Part shown: positions 18,386 to 28,295 of the stretch, piece by piece
Position numbering within the stretch: the stretch's first letter is position 1
Layout of the letters: every line of letters begins with the position of its first letter
NCBI GenBank assembly: GCA_963822175.1
Contig: CAWGGJ010000011.1
Coordinates: 1 to 64,000, forward strand
Direction of reading: 5' to 3'
DNA: 64,000 bases
From: FEB-25 sp963822175
GTDB taxonomy: Bacteria > Chloroflexota > Anaerolineae > Anaerolineales > UBA4823
Notes under the pieces: model-generated
Database searches by the model: none
What the model was told of the DNA's origin: nothing
The model's input: only the letters and a program-made list of their open reading frames with translations
Made by a program: the position numbers and the translations under genes

Positions 18386-18713
18386 AGCCTTACAAATCAA
18401 TTCTACAATAAGAGAATCAAATTCAATCAATCTAAAGCAAGTGATCTTATGCCGGATGGTGAGTGAGTATCATACTCGGCTAATAACACCAGGGAAACAA
18501 TAACTTGATAACAAGCTAACATTAGGACCAGACATAACTGATGTTATTTGGGTTTACCAAGCCATTGACAAGAACTTTAGCAATAAGTATAAACTTACTG
18601 AATTTTCATCCTCATATGCTATGCCGAAGAACAGTACTTATTGCTACGCTATAGAGAGGCGGATACTAAATCTGCAAACACATCGGGGCATTTTGGTTAA
18701 AAAGGAGTTGATT

Positions 18714-19220
18714 ATGGTCGAAAAAATCAAAGATGTACAACCCCCTCGCGGCTTGGCACGCCTGGGTTGGCGGGCACCGATCTGGTTCTATCGCTTAGGA
18801 CTGGGTAGTTTGCTGGGCGGACGCTTCGTGCTCCTCAACCACATCGGGCGAAAAACAGGGAAGCCACGCCAGGCAGTTTTGGAAGTGATGCAACAAAACC
18901 AGGAGACTGGGGCTTATGTAGTGGCTTCGGGCTTTGGCGAAAAATCTGATTGGTATCAAAATGTGATGGCCCACCCGGATATTTCTCTCCAGGTGAAAAA
19001 CAAACGTATGACCGCTTATGCTGAGCGCCTGCCACTCTCACAAGCCACCGAAGTTATGCTCGATTACAACCGCCATCATCCGACTGCCCTACGTTCCCTC
19101 GCTGGCATCCTCGGTTACCGCACCGATGGCAGTGAAACTGACGTGCGCTTTCTTGCGGGTGTTATTCCAATTGTGGCACTAAAACCCATAGATAGTGAAT
19201 ATAGCCAGTCAAAGGGCTAA
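18714..19220 (+). CDS. Deazaflavin (F420)-dependent nitroreductase family protein
   Basis: Start chosen at ATG 18714 (MVEKIKDVQPP), preceded by AAAAAGGAG at good spacing; an upstream in-frame ATG at 18621 has no site and adds unrelated sequence. The 168-residue product has the Ddn/PF04075 split-barrel pattern: ARLGWRAPIWFYRLGLGSLL, LLNHIGRKTGKPRQAVLEVM, YVVASGFGEKSDWYQNVMAH and ITLQVKNK-like strand. This family binds reduced deazaflavin F420 or related flavin and acts on nitro compounds, quinones or fatty acids. It stands alone on the plus strand. The likeness to Ddn is clear; the cofactor is from family knowledge. Confidence 0.85.
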   Translation: MVEKIKDVQPPRGLARLGWRAPIWFYRLGLGSLLGGRFVLLNHIGRKTGKPRQAVLEVMQQNQETGAYVVASGFGEKSDWYQNVMAHPDISLQVKNKRMTAYAERLPLSQATEVMLDYNRHHPTALRSLAGILGYRTDGSETDVRFLAGVIPIVALKPIDSEYSQSKG

Positions 19221-19573
19221 TCCAAATTCATTATGGCATGCCATCCACAGTATGATCAACCTCTGGAAGGAACATTCAGCGCTTAGTGAACGTGACCTTG
19301 TTTGAGACGATACTTGTTCATACTCAATCCTGGCTTTTTCACGAAGATCAAATACGAAGAACTTTTACTTATCCACAACCTGAGCCCTGAGACTACTGAA
19401 ATAGTCCCGTATATAAAAAAGACGTTTCGTTCTTAAAAGACCTTATATCGGAGCTGACTTACCTTATTAACGACATTCAATTACACCTAAATATGATGCC
19501 TTATCAATCTATCTGGATAAAACTATAGAAAGAGAAGGATTATACAATCAAAAGCATCCTTTCCTATCCATAT
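19221..19573. other. Intergenic stretch with no recognised feature
   Basis: 353 AT-rich bases between convergent genes. I see no open frame of note, tRNA or strong terminator hairpin. Confidence 0.4.
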
Positions 19574-20131
19574 CTACTCCCAATCTACCCAAATGGGTTC
19601 TGCATTGTCTGGGATTAGTGTATAGGCTTGGCCGATTGAGATGCCGCGCACCTTACAAATAATAGTAGCCAATGCAAGCCCATGTGAGCTGATTAATACC
19701 TTACTTACAGGATAAAGACGAGCAATGTCATCCAATGCTGTATAGACTCGTGTGGCAACTTCCCCTACCGTTTCGCCATTGGGTGGTCGTACATTAATGG
19801 GATCTACAATACGCTCCTGCCATAACCCCGCATAACGGGCTTTGATCTCATCCGCGAGTTGACCTTCCCATTCACCCTGATCGATCTCGCGCAGACGCGG
19901 CTCAAGTGTGACAGGTAAATCAATGACAGATGCAATGATTTCGGCAGTTTCTCTTGCACGCTGCAGGTCGCTGGTAAAAATCGCAGCGAAAGACTGACCT
20001 AATAATTGTTGAGCAAGCAGGTGCGCCTGGGCTCGACCATTCTGGTTGAGTGGCACATCGCTTTGACCATGATAGCGTCCTACGAGGTTCCAATCAGTTT
20101 GACCATGTCGGACAAGGCAAAGATGGCTCAT
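19574..20131 (-). CDS. gpgP: Histidine phosphatase, probable glucosyl-3-phosphoglycerate phosphatase
   Basis: A 185-residue phosphoglycerate-mutase-like phosphatase. Motifs: LVRHGQTDWNLVGRYHGQSD with the catalytic RHG, the Arg in TSDLQRARETAEII, the acid/base Glu in LREIDQGEWEG and the second His in LISSHGLAL. Its ATG overlaps the stop of the GpgS gene by 4 bases, so the two are translationally coupled. In mycobacteria the phosphatase that finishes glucosylglycerate synthesis belongs to this superfamily, so it probably removes phosphate from glucosyl-3-phosphoglycerate. From motifs alone it could also be alpha-ribazole phosphatase or another small-molecule phosphatase; context makes the GpgP role the best guess. 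Confidence 0.75.
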   Translation of the reverse strand: MSHLCLVRHGQTDWNLVGRYHGQSDVPLNQNGRAQAHLLAQQLLGQSFAAIFTSDLQRARETAEIIASVIDLPVTLEPRLREIDQGEWEGQLADEIKARYAGLWQERIVDPINVRPPNGETVGEVATRVYTALDDIARLYPVSKVLISSHGLALATIICKVRGISIGQAYTLIPDNAEPIWVDWE

Positions 20132-21912
20132 TCTTTACCACGCTCTGTATAAGCTTGTAAACTTGCCATTGGCGGACGTTCTTTTTCTGCAATCTCCTCA
20201 ACGATGAGAGAGTAACCTCCATTAGCATAACGAATTAACTTCATCGTCTTATTGACATCCTCTATGATGGAACGCTCATAGCGTGCTTCGATTTTTCTCA
20301 TAACCGTCTGGATAATAGCAAAAGACATCTTACTCAATGCCTCTAATTCCTGATTATGATGGATACGTACCAGCAAATCCACTTGTGCAATGGAGCGCAA
20401 ACCATAGCGTTCAAATATATCGATGAGAAGGCCTGTTTCCACACCATAGCCTGAGAAGAAAATTGCCCCTTCGAGAGACTTGCGCCGACCTGCATACTCC
20501 CCCGATAGCGGCTGGATGACACCAGAAAGTTCGGGGTAAAATAGGTTCAAAAGTGGACGTGCAGTTAATTCAGTGACGCGTCCGCCTCCGCCTGCCTGGA
20601 CTTTATTTCCAACCCTGAGTGGCCGCCGGTAGAAGCCTTTGACAAATTGGATGTTTGGGTTAAGCAAGAGGGGACCTATGATTCCGTAGATAAAACGTGG
20701 GTGAATATTCACAATATCTGTATCGATCCATGCGATGATATCGCTTTTAGTAACTAATAGGCTCTTCCAAAGGGCTTCACCTTTTCCCAATCGTGCACCC
20801 AATTCAGGTAATAACTGCTGGTGTATGTAGATTGGTATGCCAAGCTCTTTGGCAATTTCGCGTGTACGGTCTGTCGAGTTCGAATCGATTAACACGATCT
20901 CGTCCAGTAGAGGCACATCATCCATCAAGGCTTTTTTTATGGTAGTAATGACTTTGCCGACCGTTTTCTCTTCGTTCAAAGAGGGCATGGCTAGACTGAT
21001 CGTCGAACCTTGTTTCTCCTTGAGCTTCATAAGTTGCCTTAGATCATTGAACTCTTCTGCGTGGAATGTGTTTTCTGCAAACCATTGATCCACTAAAATC
21101 GAGATCGCTTGAACGCCCACGCTTTCATCAAACATCGACTCTGATATTGGGCGTTGGGCTTTAACAACCATCACCGTTGAGTGTGACTCGCGCAATAACA
21201 TGTCAGCCACTGAACCAATGGACGATCTCCCAATATCTTTACCTGCGGTAGCCCCTAAAACTACAATGTCATAACGATTCGATTCTTCCAGTATTGTCTT
21301 GGCGACATCCTCAGTAACAATTGAATAAAGGTTCACTTCAGGGAGTTGGCGTAGAATATGTTTCAAACCCTTAAAAGGCGCATCATTTACTGCAGTCGGC
21401 AGGGCTAAATGCAGTACATCCAATTGCTCAGGATCTAATCGTATACCTACCTGAAATGCCAGTTCTGCATATGGACCACCACGCACTGCGATCAGAGTTC
21501 GATTACATTTGATAACAGCGCTTCCTCGTACTATGGCTATATTGCAAAGGGAATTGGATAGAAGGTCTGTTATTGAAATTCCACAAGAGGTATTTCCATC
21601 TTTCCACTCAATCATCAATAGATCAGGCTTCTCTTGAGTTATGACACGTTGTAAGTCACTCCAAGGTGTCTCTGATACAATCACAGTGGCTTTAAATCGT
21701 ATGGTAGGGTTGCTTAGGGATAGCAAGCGTTTGCGGATCTGTCTGGCAATTTGCGCACCTGGGCTGATTGGTTCTCCAGCTGGAATTGGTACCACTCCAA
21801 CTAAAACGATCTCATCAGCAATGTTTTGTGCCAGGCTAAACAAGATTTGTTCATCAAAATCAATTCCTATTGGGATAAGCACGGTTTTAAAAATTCGTGA
21901 TATCTTGTTCAT
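20128..21912 (-). CDS. gpgS: Glucosyl-3-phosphoglycerate synthase with N-terminal USP domains
   Basis: A 594-residue fusion. Residues ~1-255 hold two universal-stress-protein-like units (VLIPIGIDFDEQILFSLAQN; then YDIVVLGATAGKDIGRSSIG and STVMVVKA). Residues ~300-560 are the GT81 catalytic domain: ISLAMPSLNEEKTVGKVITT, EIVLIDSNSTDRTREIAKEL, LGKGEALWKSL, the metal-binding WIDTDIVNIHPRF, FVKGFYRRPL, GGGGRVTELTARPLLNLFYP and SGYGVETGLLIDIFERYG. It should transfer glucose from an NDP-glucose to 3-phosphoglycerate, the committed step to glucosylglycerate, a compatible solute. A perfect AAGGAGGTG precedes the ATG. It is in an operon with two GT4 enzymes and the phosphatase. The USP fusion suggests regulation by stress or nucleotide binding. 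Confidence 0.92.
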   Translation of the reverse strand: MNKISRIFKTVLIPIGIDFDEQILFSLAQNIADEIVLVGVVPIPAGEPISPGAQIARQIRKRLLSLSNPTIRFKATVIVSETPWSDLQRVITQEKPDLLMIEWKDGNTSCGISITDLLSNSLCNIAIVRGSAVIKCNRTLIAVRGGPYAELAFQVGIRLDPEQLDVLHLALPTAVNDAPFKGLKHILRQLPEVNLYSIVTEDVAKTILEESNRYDIVVLGATAGKDIGRSSIGSVADMLLRESHSTVMVVKAQRPISESMFDESVGVQAISILVDQWFAENTFHAEEFNDLRQLMKLKEKQGSTISLAMPSLNEEKTVGKVITTIKKALMDDVPLLDEIVLIDSNSTDRTREIAKELGIPIYIHQQLLPELGARLGKGEALWKSLLVTKSDIIAWIDTDIVNIHPRFIYGIIGPLLLNPNIQFVKGFYRRPLRVGNKVQAGGGGRVTELTARPLLNLFYPELSGVIQPLSGEYAGRRKSLEGAIFFSGYGVETGLLIDIFERYGLRSIAQVDLLVRIHHNQELEALSKMSFAIIQTVMRKIEARYERSIIEDVNKTMKLIRYANGGYSLIVEEIAEKERPPMASLQAYTERGKE

Positions 21913-23135
21913 ATTTTCACCTCCTTAAGTAATGGGGCAATACACGTGATGTAGATCGAGTCCCAGGAATAGATTTGCTTTGCACGGCGTGCCCAACGCG
22001 AGGTAGCCTCGCTTTGCAATCTATCTGCGATCATTCCCGCGATCGAATATGGATCTGCATTGAGTTCGAAGTAAGTGACATCTTCACCGCCTAATTCATG
22101 AAAAACGGGAAGATTCGCACAGAAGACAGGAATGGAGCTGACTGCCGCCTCGATGAGGGGGATGCCAAATCCCTCTTCTCGGCTCGGGAACAATAATGCA
22201 TCAGCCAGCCGATAGAAATCAGCGATGACGGCATCGGGGATAAACCCGGGTGTTAGCTCGGCCAGGAAGTGTGCAGCACCTTCAAGATTTAGGTTCCTCC
22301 GTAAATTAAGTAACTTCTCCTTGTATATGGCATTGGTGGGATTATGTGGTCCCTCCGGTCCTGTGACGAGCAATACAGCATGCGGATATAAATTCCGCAT
22401 TTCTGCAATCACTCTCAAAGCTAATTCGATATTCTTGCGCGGTGTCAGGCGCACAGGCAATAGGAACAATGGGTCAGCCTGAATCAAGTTTAGTTGCTCA
22501 ACCAGCTGGACAGTTTGTGGTTCAAATTTAAAGAAAGTCTTCAAGTCCACACCATTGGTGATAACCCGGATGTCCCCTTCCAAGATACCGTTAAGCTGAC
22601 TCAACTGCTGGCGCCGAAATTCTGAAACAGCTACATGCACGGCACCGGGCCACTGGTCGCAGAGCAAATTCCAAGGATAACCGTTGTGCAAATCATTTCG
22701 ATAGCGCGGTGTGGCCCAGGCCAGATCATGATGCCATAAGATGAGCTTGGGGAAACCAGGCAGGGTATATAACTCTTGGATGGCAGCGGTAAGAGCCAGG
22801 TTTTTATGCAAAGAGACGACATTGTGAGCAATCAGTAAATCGTAATCATTTATTTCAGCCAGCAAATCGTCTTTGATTTCTTCGCGGAGCTTATCAAAAG
22901 CCGGGGTATATTTACCCTTATCAAGGAGTGTTTTCACGGTCATGACTTCAGGATGCCTCGAATTTAGCTTGGGAAGAATATGTACCTCGACGTTTCCATT
23001 AAAGGCTTCACCACGCCCTGCCATGATGGTTACTTCATGGCCAAACTTTGCCATCAGGATTGCATGATGTGCGAGAACACTCTCAACACCCCCAACAATG
23101 GGTGGGGCACTGTAATGCAACAATACAATCTTCAT
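21909..23135 (-). CDS. GT4 glycosyltransferase of the glucosylglycerate locus
   Basis: A 408-residue GT-B retaining glycosyltransferase. The N-terminal domain opens MKIVLLHYSAPPIVGGVESV; the C-terminal domain has PVRLTPRKNIELALRVIAEM, LLVTGPEGPHN and the donor-binding E-x7-E motif SREEGFGIPLIEAAVSSIPV. The ATG overlaps the stop of the preceding GT4 gene by 4 bases and its own end overlaps the gpgS start, so the enzymes are made together. It probably adds a sugar (mannose or glucose) to glucosylglycerate or its phosphate, as in known mannosylglucosylglycerate or glucosylglucosylglycerate pathways. The sugar donor cannot be told from the sequence. Confidence 0.82.
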   Translation of the reverse strand: MKIVLLHYSAPPIVGGVESVLAHHAILMAKFGHEVTIMAGRGEAFNGNVEVHILPKLNSRHPEVMTVKTLLDKGKYTPAFDKLREEIKDDLLAEINDYDLLIAHNVVSLHKNLALTAAIQELYTLPGFPKLILWHHDLAWATPRYRNDLHNGYPWNLLCDQWPGAVHVAVSEFRRQQLSQLNGILEGDIRVITNGVDLKTFFKFEPQTVQLVEQLNLIQADPLFLLPVRLTPRKNIELALRVIAEMRNLYPHAVLLVTGPEGPHNPTNAIYKEKLLNLRRNLNLEGAAHFLAELTPGFIPDAVIADFYRLADALLFPSREEGFGIPLIEAAVSSIPVFCANLPVFHELGGEDVTYFELNADPYSIAGMIADRLQSEATSRWARRAKQIYSWDSIYITCIAPLLKEVKI

Positions 23136-24472
23136 ACGGTTTCTCCAAAGCAGTCAGCAATGAGGAGCGTTAACCTACGTTCCAGCATGGTGAATGAATA
23201 ATAACGGCTTGCAAGCTTATAATTTTGTTCAGCGTATTGCTCAGCTTCTTTCGGATGGGTAAGTAAATGACGTGCGTGCTCCAGTGTCGCGTCACTGATA
23301 TAACCATCGAATTCGACAACTTTAAAACCTTTTGGCTTGATATCTGCTTCGTAGATCGAATAATTATTAACGACTATAGGACGTTTGTAATAGATGGCCT
23401 CGAGAAATGCATTTCCAAAACCCTCTATAGACGATGGATATGTCACCAAATCCGCCTGCGGATATATATCTCCGAGTACATAGATTTTTCGCCCATCAGG
23501 GGTTATAGCTCGTTTATCCCCGACAATGGCTGACTCAAAATTGACTGTTACATCTAAAAGGGCAGCAAACTCGCGCACACGCTTTTCATAATCTGTTCCC
23601 TCGTCACCCGCAGCATGAGTGATGATCAACTCTGCCGGTAATCCAAGCCGCCGTGTTAATTCGATGGCATGCTCGATACCCTTACGCTGGATGATTCTGG
23701 TGGGTTGGAGAATTAAATATTGGTTGGGTGCCACTCCGAGATCCTGGCGAGCCGAGCGAGCATAATCGTCCAAGGGGGGAGGTGGAGAATCGAAATCCAT
23801 AACATTGGGGATAACCATCCCGGCGATCCCAATTCGTGATGCCAGTTGGTGTTCCTGCACAGAGTTTATTACCACGTGCCGAATAGAGGGCAGTGTGGGA
23901 GGAAAAGCTGCTCCTAGATAATCATGAACCGAGTTATTCAAGAAACGCTGGCGCTCCCAAGAAAAATCATGATGATGGGCAATTGCAGGATAACCTGTCT
24001 CTGCAATGAACTCGGTGATTGCCAGCCCAAGTGGTAGATTGATCGGAATGGAAAGAGCATTCTCAATAATTAAACCTTCCAAATGATACTGTTGAACAAA
24101 TTTATACAGATGCTCCTTGAGGAAATCCTTTAAATCCTGAATTTGTTTGGTAATTTGTGCAGGACGAATATAAACCGAGAAATAATCCTGATGTAATTCT
24201 TTAATTTCAGGGTGTTTATTGGACCTTTTGTGCATTTCTCCCCAATTGCCAGTATAAACAACCTGGTTGATGGCATCAATAATTGGGTGACGATAAAAGG
24301 CTTCAGGGACCAGGTAACTTTTATCCTCCGGTCGGTCACACTCTCCGCAAAAGTAAAAACACACATGTCCCAGGCGTTCTAGCACAGAAGCCCACTTGGC
24401 ACTTTCCAGTGATACTCCATCAGTACCCGCGAACCGAGTTGAGATAAAACCAATTCGCCTTGAGGGTGTCAT
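23132..24472 (-). CDS. GT4 glycosyltransferase of the glucosylglycerate locus
   Basis: A 446-residue GT-B enzyme, first gene of the operon, with AAGGAGGT before its ATG. The N-terminal half has RIGFISTRFAGTDGVSLESA, ENALSIPINLPLGLAITEFI and AIAHHHDFSWERQRF; the C-terminal half has LQPTRIIQRKGIEHAIELTR, GRKIYVLGDIYPQADLVTYP and the E-x7-E element SSIEGFGNAFLEAIYYKRPI. The central HHHDFSWER is seen in GT4 enzymes resembling mannosyltransferases of the MggA/MggB type, but I am not certain of it. The expected product is a glycosylated glucosylglycerate. It diverges from the phosphorylase gene at 24566 across 93 bases that must hold both promoters. Confidence 0.82.
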   Translation of the reverse strand: MTPSRRIGFISTRFAGTDGVSLESAKWASVLERLGHVCFYFCGECDRPEDKSYLVPEAFYRHPIIDAINQVVYTGNWGEMHKRSNKHPEIKELHQDYFSVYIRPAQITKQIQDLKDFLKEHLYKFVQQYHLEGLIIENALSIPINLPLGLAITEFIAETGYPAIAHHHDFSWERQRFLNNSVHDYLGAAFPPTLPSIRHVVINSVQEHQLASRIGIAGMVIPNVMDFDSPPPPLDDYARSARQDLGVAPNQYLILQPTRIIQRKGIEHAIELTRRLGLPAELIITHAAGDEGTDYEKRVREFAALLDVTVNFESAIVGDKRAITPDGRKIYVLGDIYPQADLVTYPSSIEGFGNAFLEAIYYKRPIVVNNYSIYEADIKPKGFKVVEFDGYISDATLEHARHLLTHPKEAEQYAEQNYKLASRYYSFTMLERRLTLLIADCFGETV

Positions 24473-24565
24473 ATTTTTACCTCCTTATCAATAAAATTAT
24501 CCCCTTTATAAACTGATCACCTTCATCACAGAAGGAGGTGCTGTATATAGTAAAATATCTATATC

Positions 24566-26226
24566 ATGTCTACTTTTTATACCACAGAATTAAGCAATAT
24601 TTATGGTGCTGATCTTGCTGCTCATGTGGCACTTCGATTACAGAATCTTGTGGAGCAATATCGACCACGGATTCCAAACCCGATGGAGACTCGCTTAACC
24701 GAACATGACGCTTTCCTGATCACCTATGCTGATCAGGTTTGCCGATCTGGTGAAAAACCTTTAAAAACGCTGGGAGAATTTTGCAAAACCAATCTACACG
24801 ATCGAATTAGCGGGATGCATATACTGCCTTTTTTTCCTTGGTCATCCGACGATGGTTTTTCTGTTATGGATTATCGCTCGGTTGATCCTTCTCTCGGAAA
24901 TTGGCAGGATGTGGAACAAATAGGGGATTCCTTCCGCCTCATGGTGGATGGTGTGATAAATCATGCCTCGGTGCAAGGTGATTGGTTTCAGGCTTTTTTA
25001 AAGGATGAGCTGCCGTACCGTAATTACTTTCTGACTATGGATGAGAAAGCTGACTTGTCGCTGGTCGTTCGACCACGCGCCTTACCATTGCTGACTGATT
25101 TTATAACCACCGCCGGTAAGCGGCATGTCTGGACCACTTTCAGTGCCGATCAGGCTGATTTAGATTACCACAACCCCGGAGTTTTATTGGAAATCATCGA
25201 TATTTTATTGATGTATGCTGAGCATGGGGCACAATTCATCCGCCTCGATGCAATTGCTTATCTGTGGAAAGAGATTGGTACAACCTGCATCCATTTACCC
25301 CAGACCCATGCTATCGTTCAACTGATGCGCGCAGTTTTGGATGAAATTGCTCCTCATGTATACATCATCACCGAGACCAATGTCCCCCATACGGATAACA
25401 TCTCGTATTTCGGGGATGGCTTATAACGAAGCACAGCTGGTTTATAACTTTGCCCTTCCTCCACTTGTGCTTCATACTTTCCGCACAGGGGATTCGTCTA
25501 TTCTCTCACAATGGTCTTCTAAACTGGACCTGCCTTCTGAACGAACTACTTTCTTCAACTTTCTCGCTTCTCATGATGGTATTGGGCTAAATCCGGCTCC
25601 GTGGAATCCTTTCACCCACTGATACTGATGCATTGGTCGATCAGACTTTACAACACGATGGCTTAATCTCATACAAGCAAAATCCGGATGGTACACAAAG
25701 CCCGTACGAGCTAAATATCAATTACTTTGATGCTCTCTCTGATCCAGATGGTGATGAGCCACTTGACCTACAGATCGATCGTTTCATGGCAGCTCAGGCC
25801 ATCATGTTGTCCCTGCGAGGGGTTCCTGGGATATATTTCCACAGCCTATTTGGTTCGCGTAATTGGTGCGAAGGCGTGCAAGCCACCCATCATAACCGGT
25901 CTATCAACCGTCAAAAACTGGAGCTGAATAATCTTGTGGAGGAATTGGCAGACCAAACCTCACTCAGGTCACAAGTCTTTAATCGTTTTCGCTGCTTGCT
26001 GTTGCTCCGTGCTTCCTCGGCTGCGTTTCATCCAAACGGCGCTCAAGAGATCCTGGATATAGATCGAGGTATCTTTGGCGTGCTGCGCACTTCTCCCGAT
26101 GGCAGGCAACGTATGCTGTGTCTTCAAAATGTTACTTCACAGCCGCAGGCGGTTTCCGTACACAACACGACTAGAGCCCTTGCGCCATATCAAACATTGT
26201 GGAAGCCTATGCCAAACGCTCAATAA
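24566..26226 (+). pseudogene. GH13 glucosylglycerate/sucrose-type phosphorylase, two +1 frameshifts
   Basis: Three frames add up to one GH13_18 phosphorylase of about 550 residues. Frame one (24566-25421) has GMHILPFFPWSSDDGFSVMD, the catalytic region QFIRLDAIAYLWKEIGTTCI and ITETNVPH. A single extra base near 25421 shifts to YNEAQLVYNFALPPLVLHTF and FFNFLASHDGIGLNP; a second extra base near 25597-25600 shifts to RGILSPTDTDALVDQT and MLSLRGVPGIYFHSLFGSRN. Intact members split sucrose or glucosylglycerate with phosphate to glucose-1-phosphate. Beside gpgS, recycling of glucosylglycerate is the natural role, now presumably lost. The single-base insertions are not in long homopolymers, so true pseudogenisation is plausible but a read error is not excluded. 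GGAGG lies unusually far (about 30 bases) from the ATG. Confidence 0.82.
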
Positions 26227-27557
26227 AAAATCATTACCCAGCAGTTCCTTACTTGTGCAGGCTAAATTATATAAAAACCTCGATCCTGACGGATGCGTGT
26301 ATAAATCTCTAACGTTCATGCAAGCTGAAGCAGCATCCTTCATGGATTATTTTAGTCTTATTTTTCCACTCCCTAGGAATAATGTCTCTTGGTTATAACC
26401 CCTAGACTATCTCTAATATTCTGAGGACGTACCATCACAAGCTTTAGCAGGTTAAGTAAGCCGGGCAGGGGTTTGCGGTAACAAGAATACAATTCGCGGT
26501 AATGGGTTTCCCTGCGCTCTGCTCAGGTTGCCGATTTGGAGTCGCTGAGGCTGGTATCGCAGAGTGTGTTGCATTGACATCATTTCGCATTCTCTCTATA
26601 CACATTATAAAAATTTTGACTGGCTTTGTCACTTTTTTGTAAAAGGTGTACCATAACAAGCAAGCCTCTTTATATCAATCCATTGTGCCGATTCTGATTA
26701 ACCATAAATGGACCTTTGACATGGTGGTGTGGAAGTGCTGACCAAAGCATGGTCAGCCTAATTGCCGATCTATTCAACGAAAGATGTGGATCAATTGTCA
26801 TGAAGGGGCTTGTGTAGAGATTAATGAGAAAAATTGCCGGTAGGCAGATTCCTTACCTAATGCCAACACAATAGGCTTTCCCCATCAGCACACTTCAACT
26901 TATTTCCACTTTTGCATAGAGACCTCTGTTGTTGCCTCTAATGATTGCAGTATCCTCGATGGTAAAACCATCAGTGAAGTAGATATCCTCGGGGTATGCT
27001 CCGACTATGGCGGTCATATTTCCAGCTTCGACAAACACCCATCGTTGTGTTCGATGATTTGTTGCGTGGTCTTGCCTTCCTCAAAAGATCCCAATAATGG
27101 TAAAGATATTTGTTTGGAGAGTTAAGGATGGGGTGATTAAAGAACCGATTACCAGCCTGCATCCCTTGCTTTGGAACTGGATCCCCCCTGGGGGCTGAAT
27201 GAAAACCAATGAATAGATTCGCCCAGATGGGGTAAACCTAGATCGAAAGATTATACTCAGTTTTTAGAAATGAAAAATTTCTGTTAAGCAGCCTGACTTA
27301 AGCAATATAACGCCAAATGATATTTGACACAGGATAATTACCCTGGCTGAGTGCTGGTAGTAGATTTATTTCCCAACTTTCCGCGGAAAATAATCAATAA
27401 CGACAAATTTCTCATTCACCTTAGACAGAATATATGTTCTATTTTGTGATATGATAATGATATGGAATAAAACAAAACGCTCCGCAGTGTGTGACCACTC
27501 GGAGCGATGACCAGGCCAGCGGACGGCCAAGTAAGGTGATTATACCCCTAATATTTT
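26227..27557. other. Long non-coding or decayed stretch
   Basis: About 1.3 kb without a supportable gene. On the minus strand at 26920-27165 two frames together read as a decayed peptide (EEGKTTQQIIEHNDG, then GNMTAIVGAYPEDIYFTDGF) broken by stops; the family is not recognised. The stretch separates the glucosylglycerate locus from the integrative element and may contain the element's left end, but I could not find a copy of the tRNA 3' end here. Confidence 0.4.
27478..27506. repeat. Inverted repeat upstream of element gene
   Basis: CGCTCCG and CGGAGCG, separated by 15 bases (CAGTGTGTGACCACT). It follows an AT-rich run and precedes the first element gene, so it may be an operator or a short stem-loop. 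Confidence 0.5.
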
Positions 27558-27588
27558 AGCCGTTCGCAGCTGCGAATGGCTTTTATTA
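27558..27588 (+). terminator. Stem-loop with T-rich tail before first element gene
   Basis: AGCCGTTCGCA pairs with TGCGAATGGCT (one mismatch), followed by TTTTATTA. It resembles a rho-independent terminator and sits directly before the RBS at 27591, so it could insulate the element from upstream transcription or act as an attenuator. Confidence 0.6.
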
Positions 27589-27599
27589 TGAGGAGATCA

Positions 27600-28295
27600 A
27601 TGAGGGATAAGATTGATCATGGAAGGATCGACTGGATCGAGATTATACAGGTAGGATTCATCCTTGAGGATATGGCTGAGATCGATCCTTTCACTAGCTG
27701 GTTTACCAAACGGATATTTATGCGTGATTTACTAGATGCAAACAATGAAATAATAACAATAAGACAACCTGTTATTGGTCCTTATCAAAACGTTATTATT
27801 ACTTGTACCTATAAAGATAAAAAACTTGAATTATTCAATTTTTATCCTAACCGATTAAGCAATAACCGGTTTAAAATGTTTGTCTCATTGAGCTTTCATG
27901 AAGCACTTGAAAAGAATGTGATTTGGGAATTTTTCAGAGACATCATGATCGAGCTTGCGAATGATTACCCAGAGATCCATAGGACTGTGATTAATTATGA
28001 TTTCATAGGCCCCAGTCAACCTTTGAATGAAAAGCAGAGGGAAGATTTATTCGGAACTGATGATAAATCCAATAACAATAAAATTGCTCCCAATCGCACG
28101 GGGGATCTAGATAAATGGAAAGCAGTTTGGAAACATATTGAACGAAAGAGGTGGCTTGCTATGGGGATGTCCCCAGCGACAATTCATGAGTTTTTAGAAA
28201 AAGATCACAACAGAAAGGAATTTCATGGAACAGTATTTAGTGTTGACACTATTGAGAAAATAATTAAGGCTGGACGTGCAGATGAACTTTCCTGA
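27600..28295 (+). CDS. Hypothetical protein of the integrative element
   Basis: Start at ATG 27600 (MRDKIDHGRIDW), four bases after AGGAG; an upstream ATG at 27576 overlaps the terminator-like stem and is unlikely. The 231-residue soluble protein has no recognised family. The first ~140 residues look alpha/beta; after a charged linker the C-terminal part (DKWKAVWKHIERKRWLAMGM, SPATIHEFLEKDH, FSVDTIEKIIKAGRADELS) is helical and looks like a helix-turn-helix, so a regulatory or replication-related role is possible. A strong terminator follows at 28352. First gene of the plus-strand element. Confidence 0.6.
   Translation: MRDKIDHGRIDWIEIIQVGFILEDMAEIDPFTSWFTKRIFMRDLLDANNEIITIRQPVIGPYQNVIITCTYKDKKLELFNFYPNRLSNNRFKMFVSLSFHEALEKNVIWEFFRDIMIELANDYPEIHRTVINYDFIGPSQPLNEKQREDLFGTDDKSNNNKIAPNRTGDLDKWKAVWKHIERKRWLAMGMSPATIHEFLEKDHNRKEFHGTVFSVDTIEKIIKAGRADELS

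Noticed and set aside
26444..26659. Open frame on the minus strand
   Set aside because: Contains no recognisable family, no ribosome site and low-complexity composition; probably chance.
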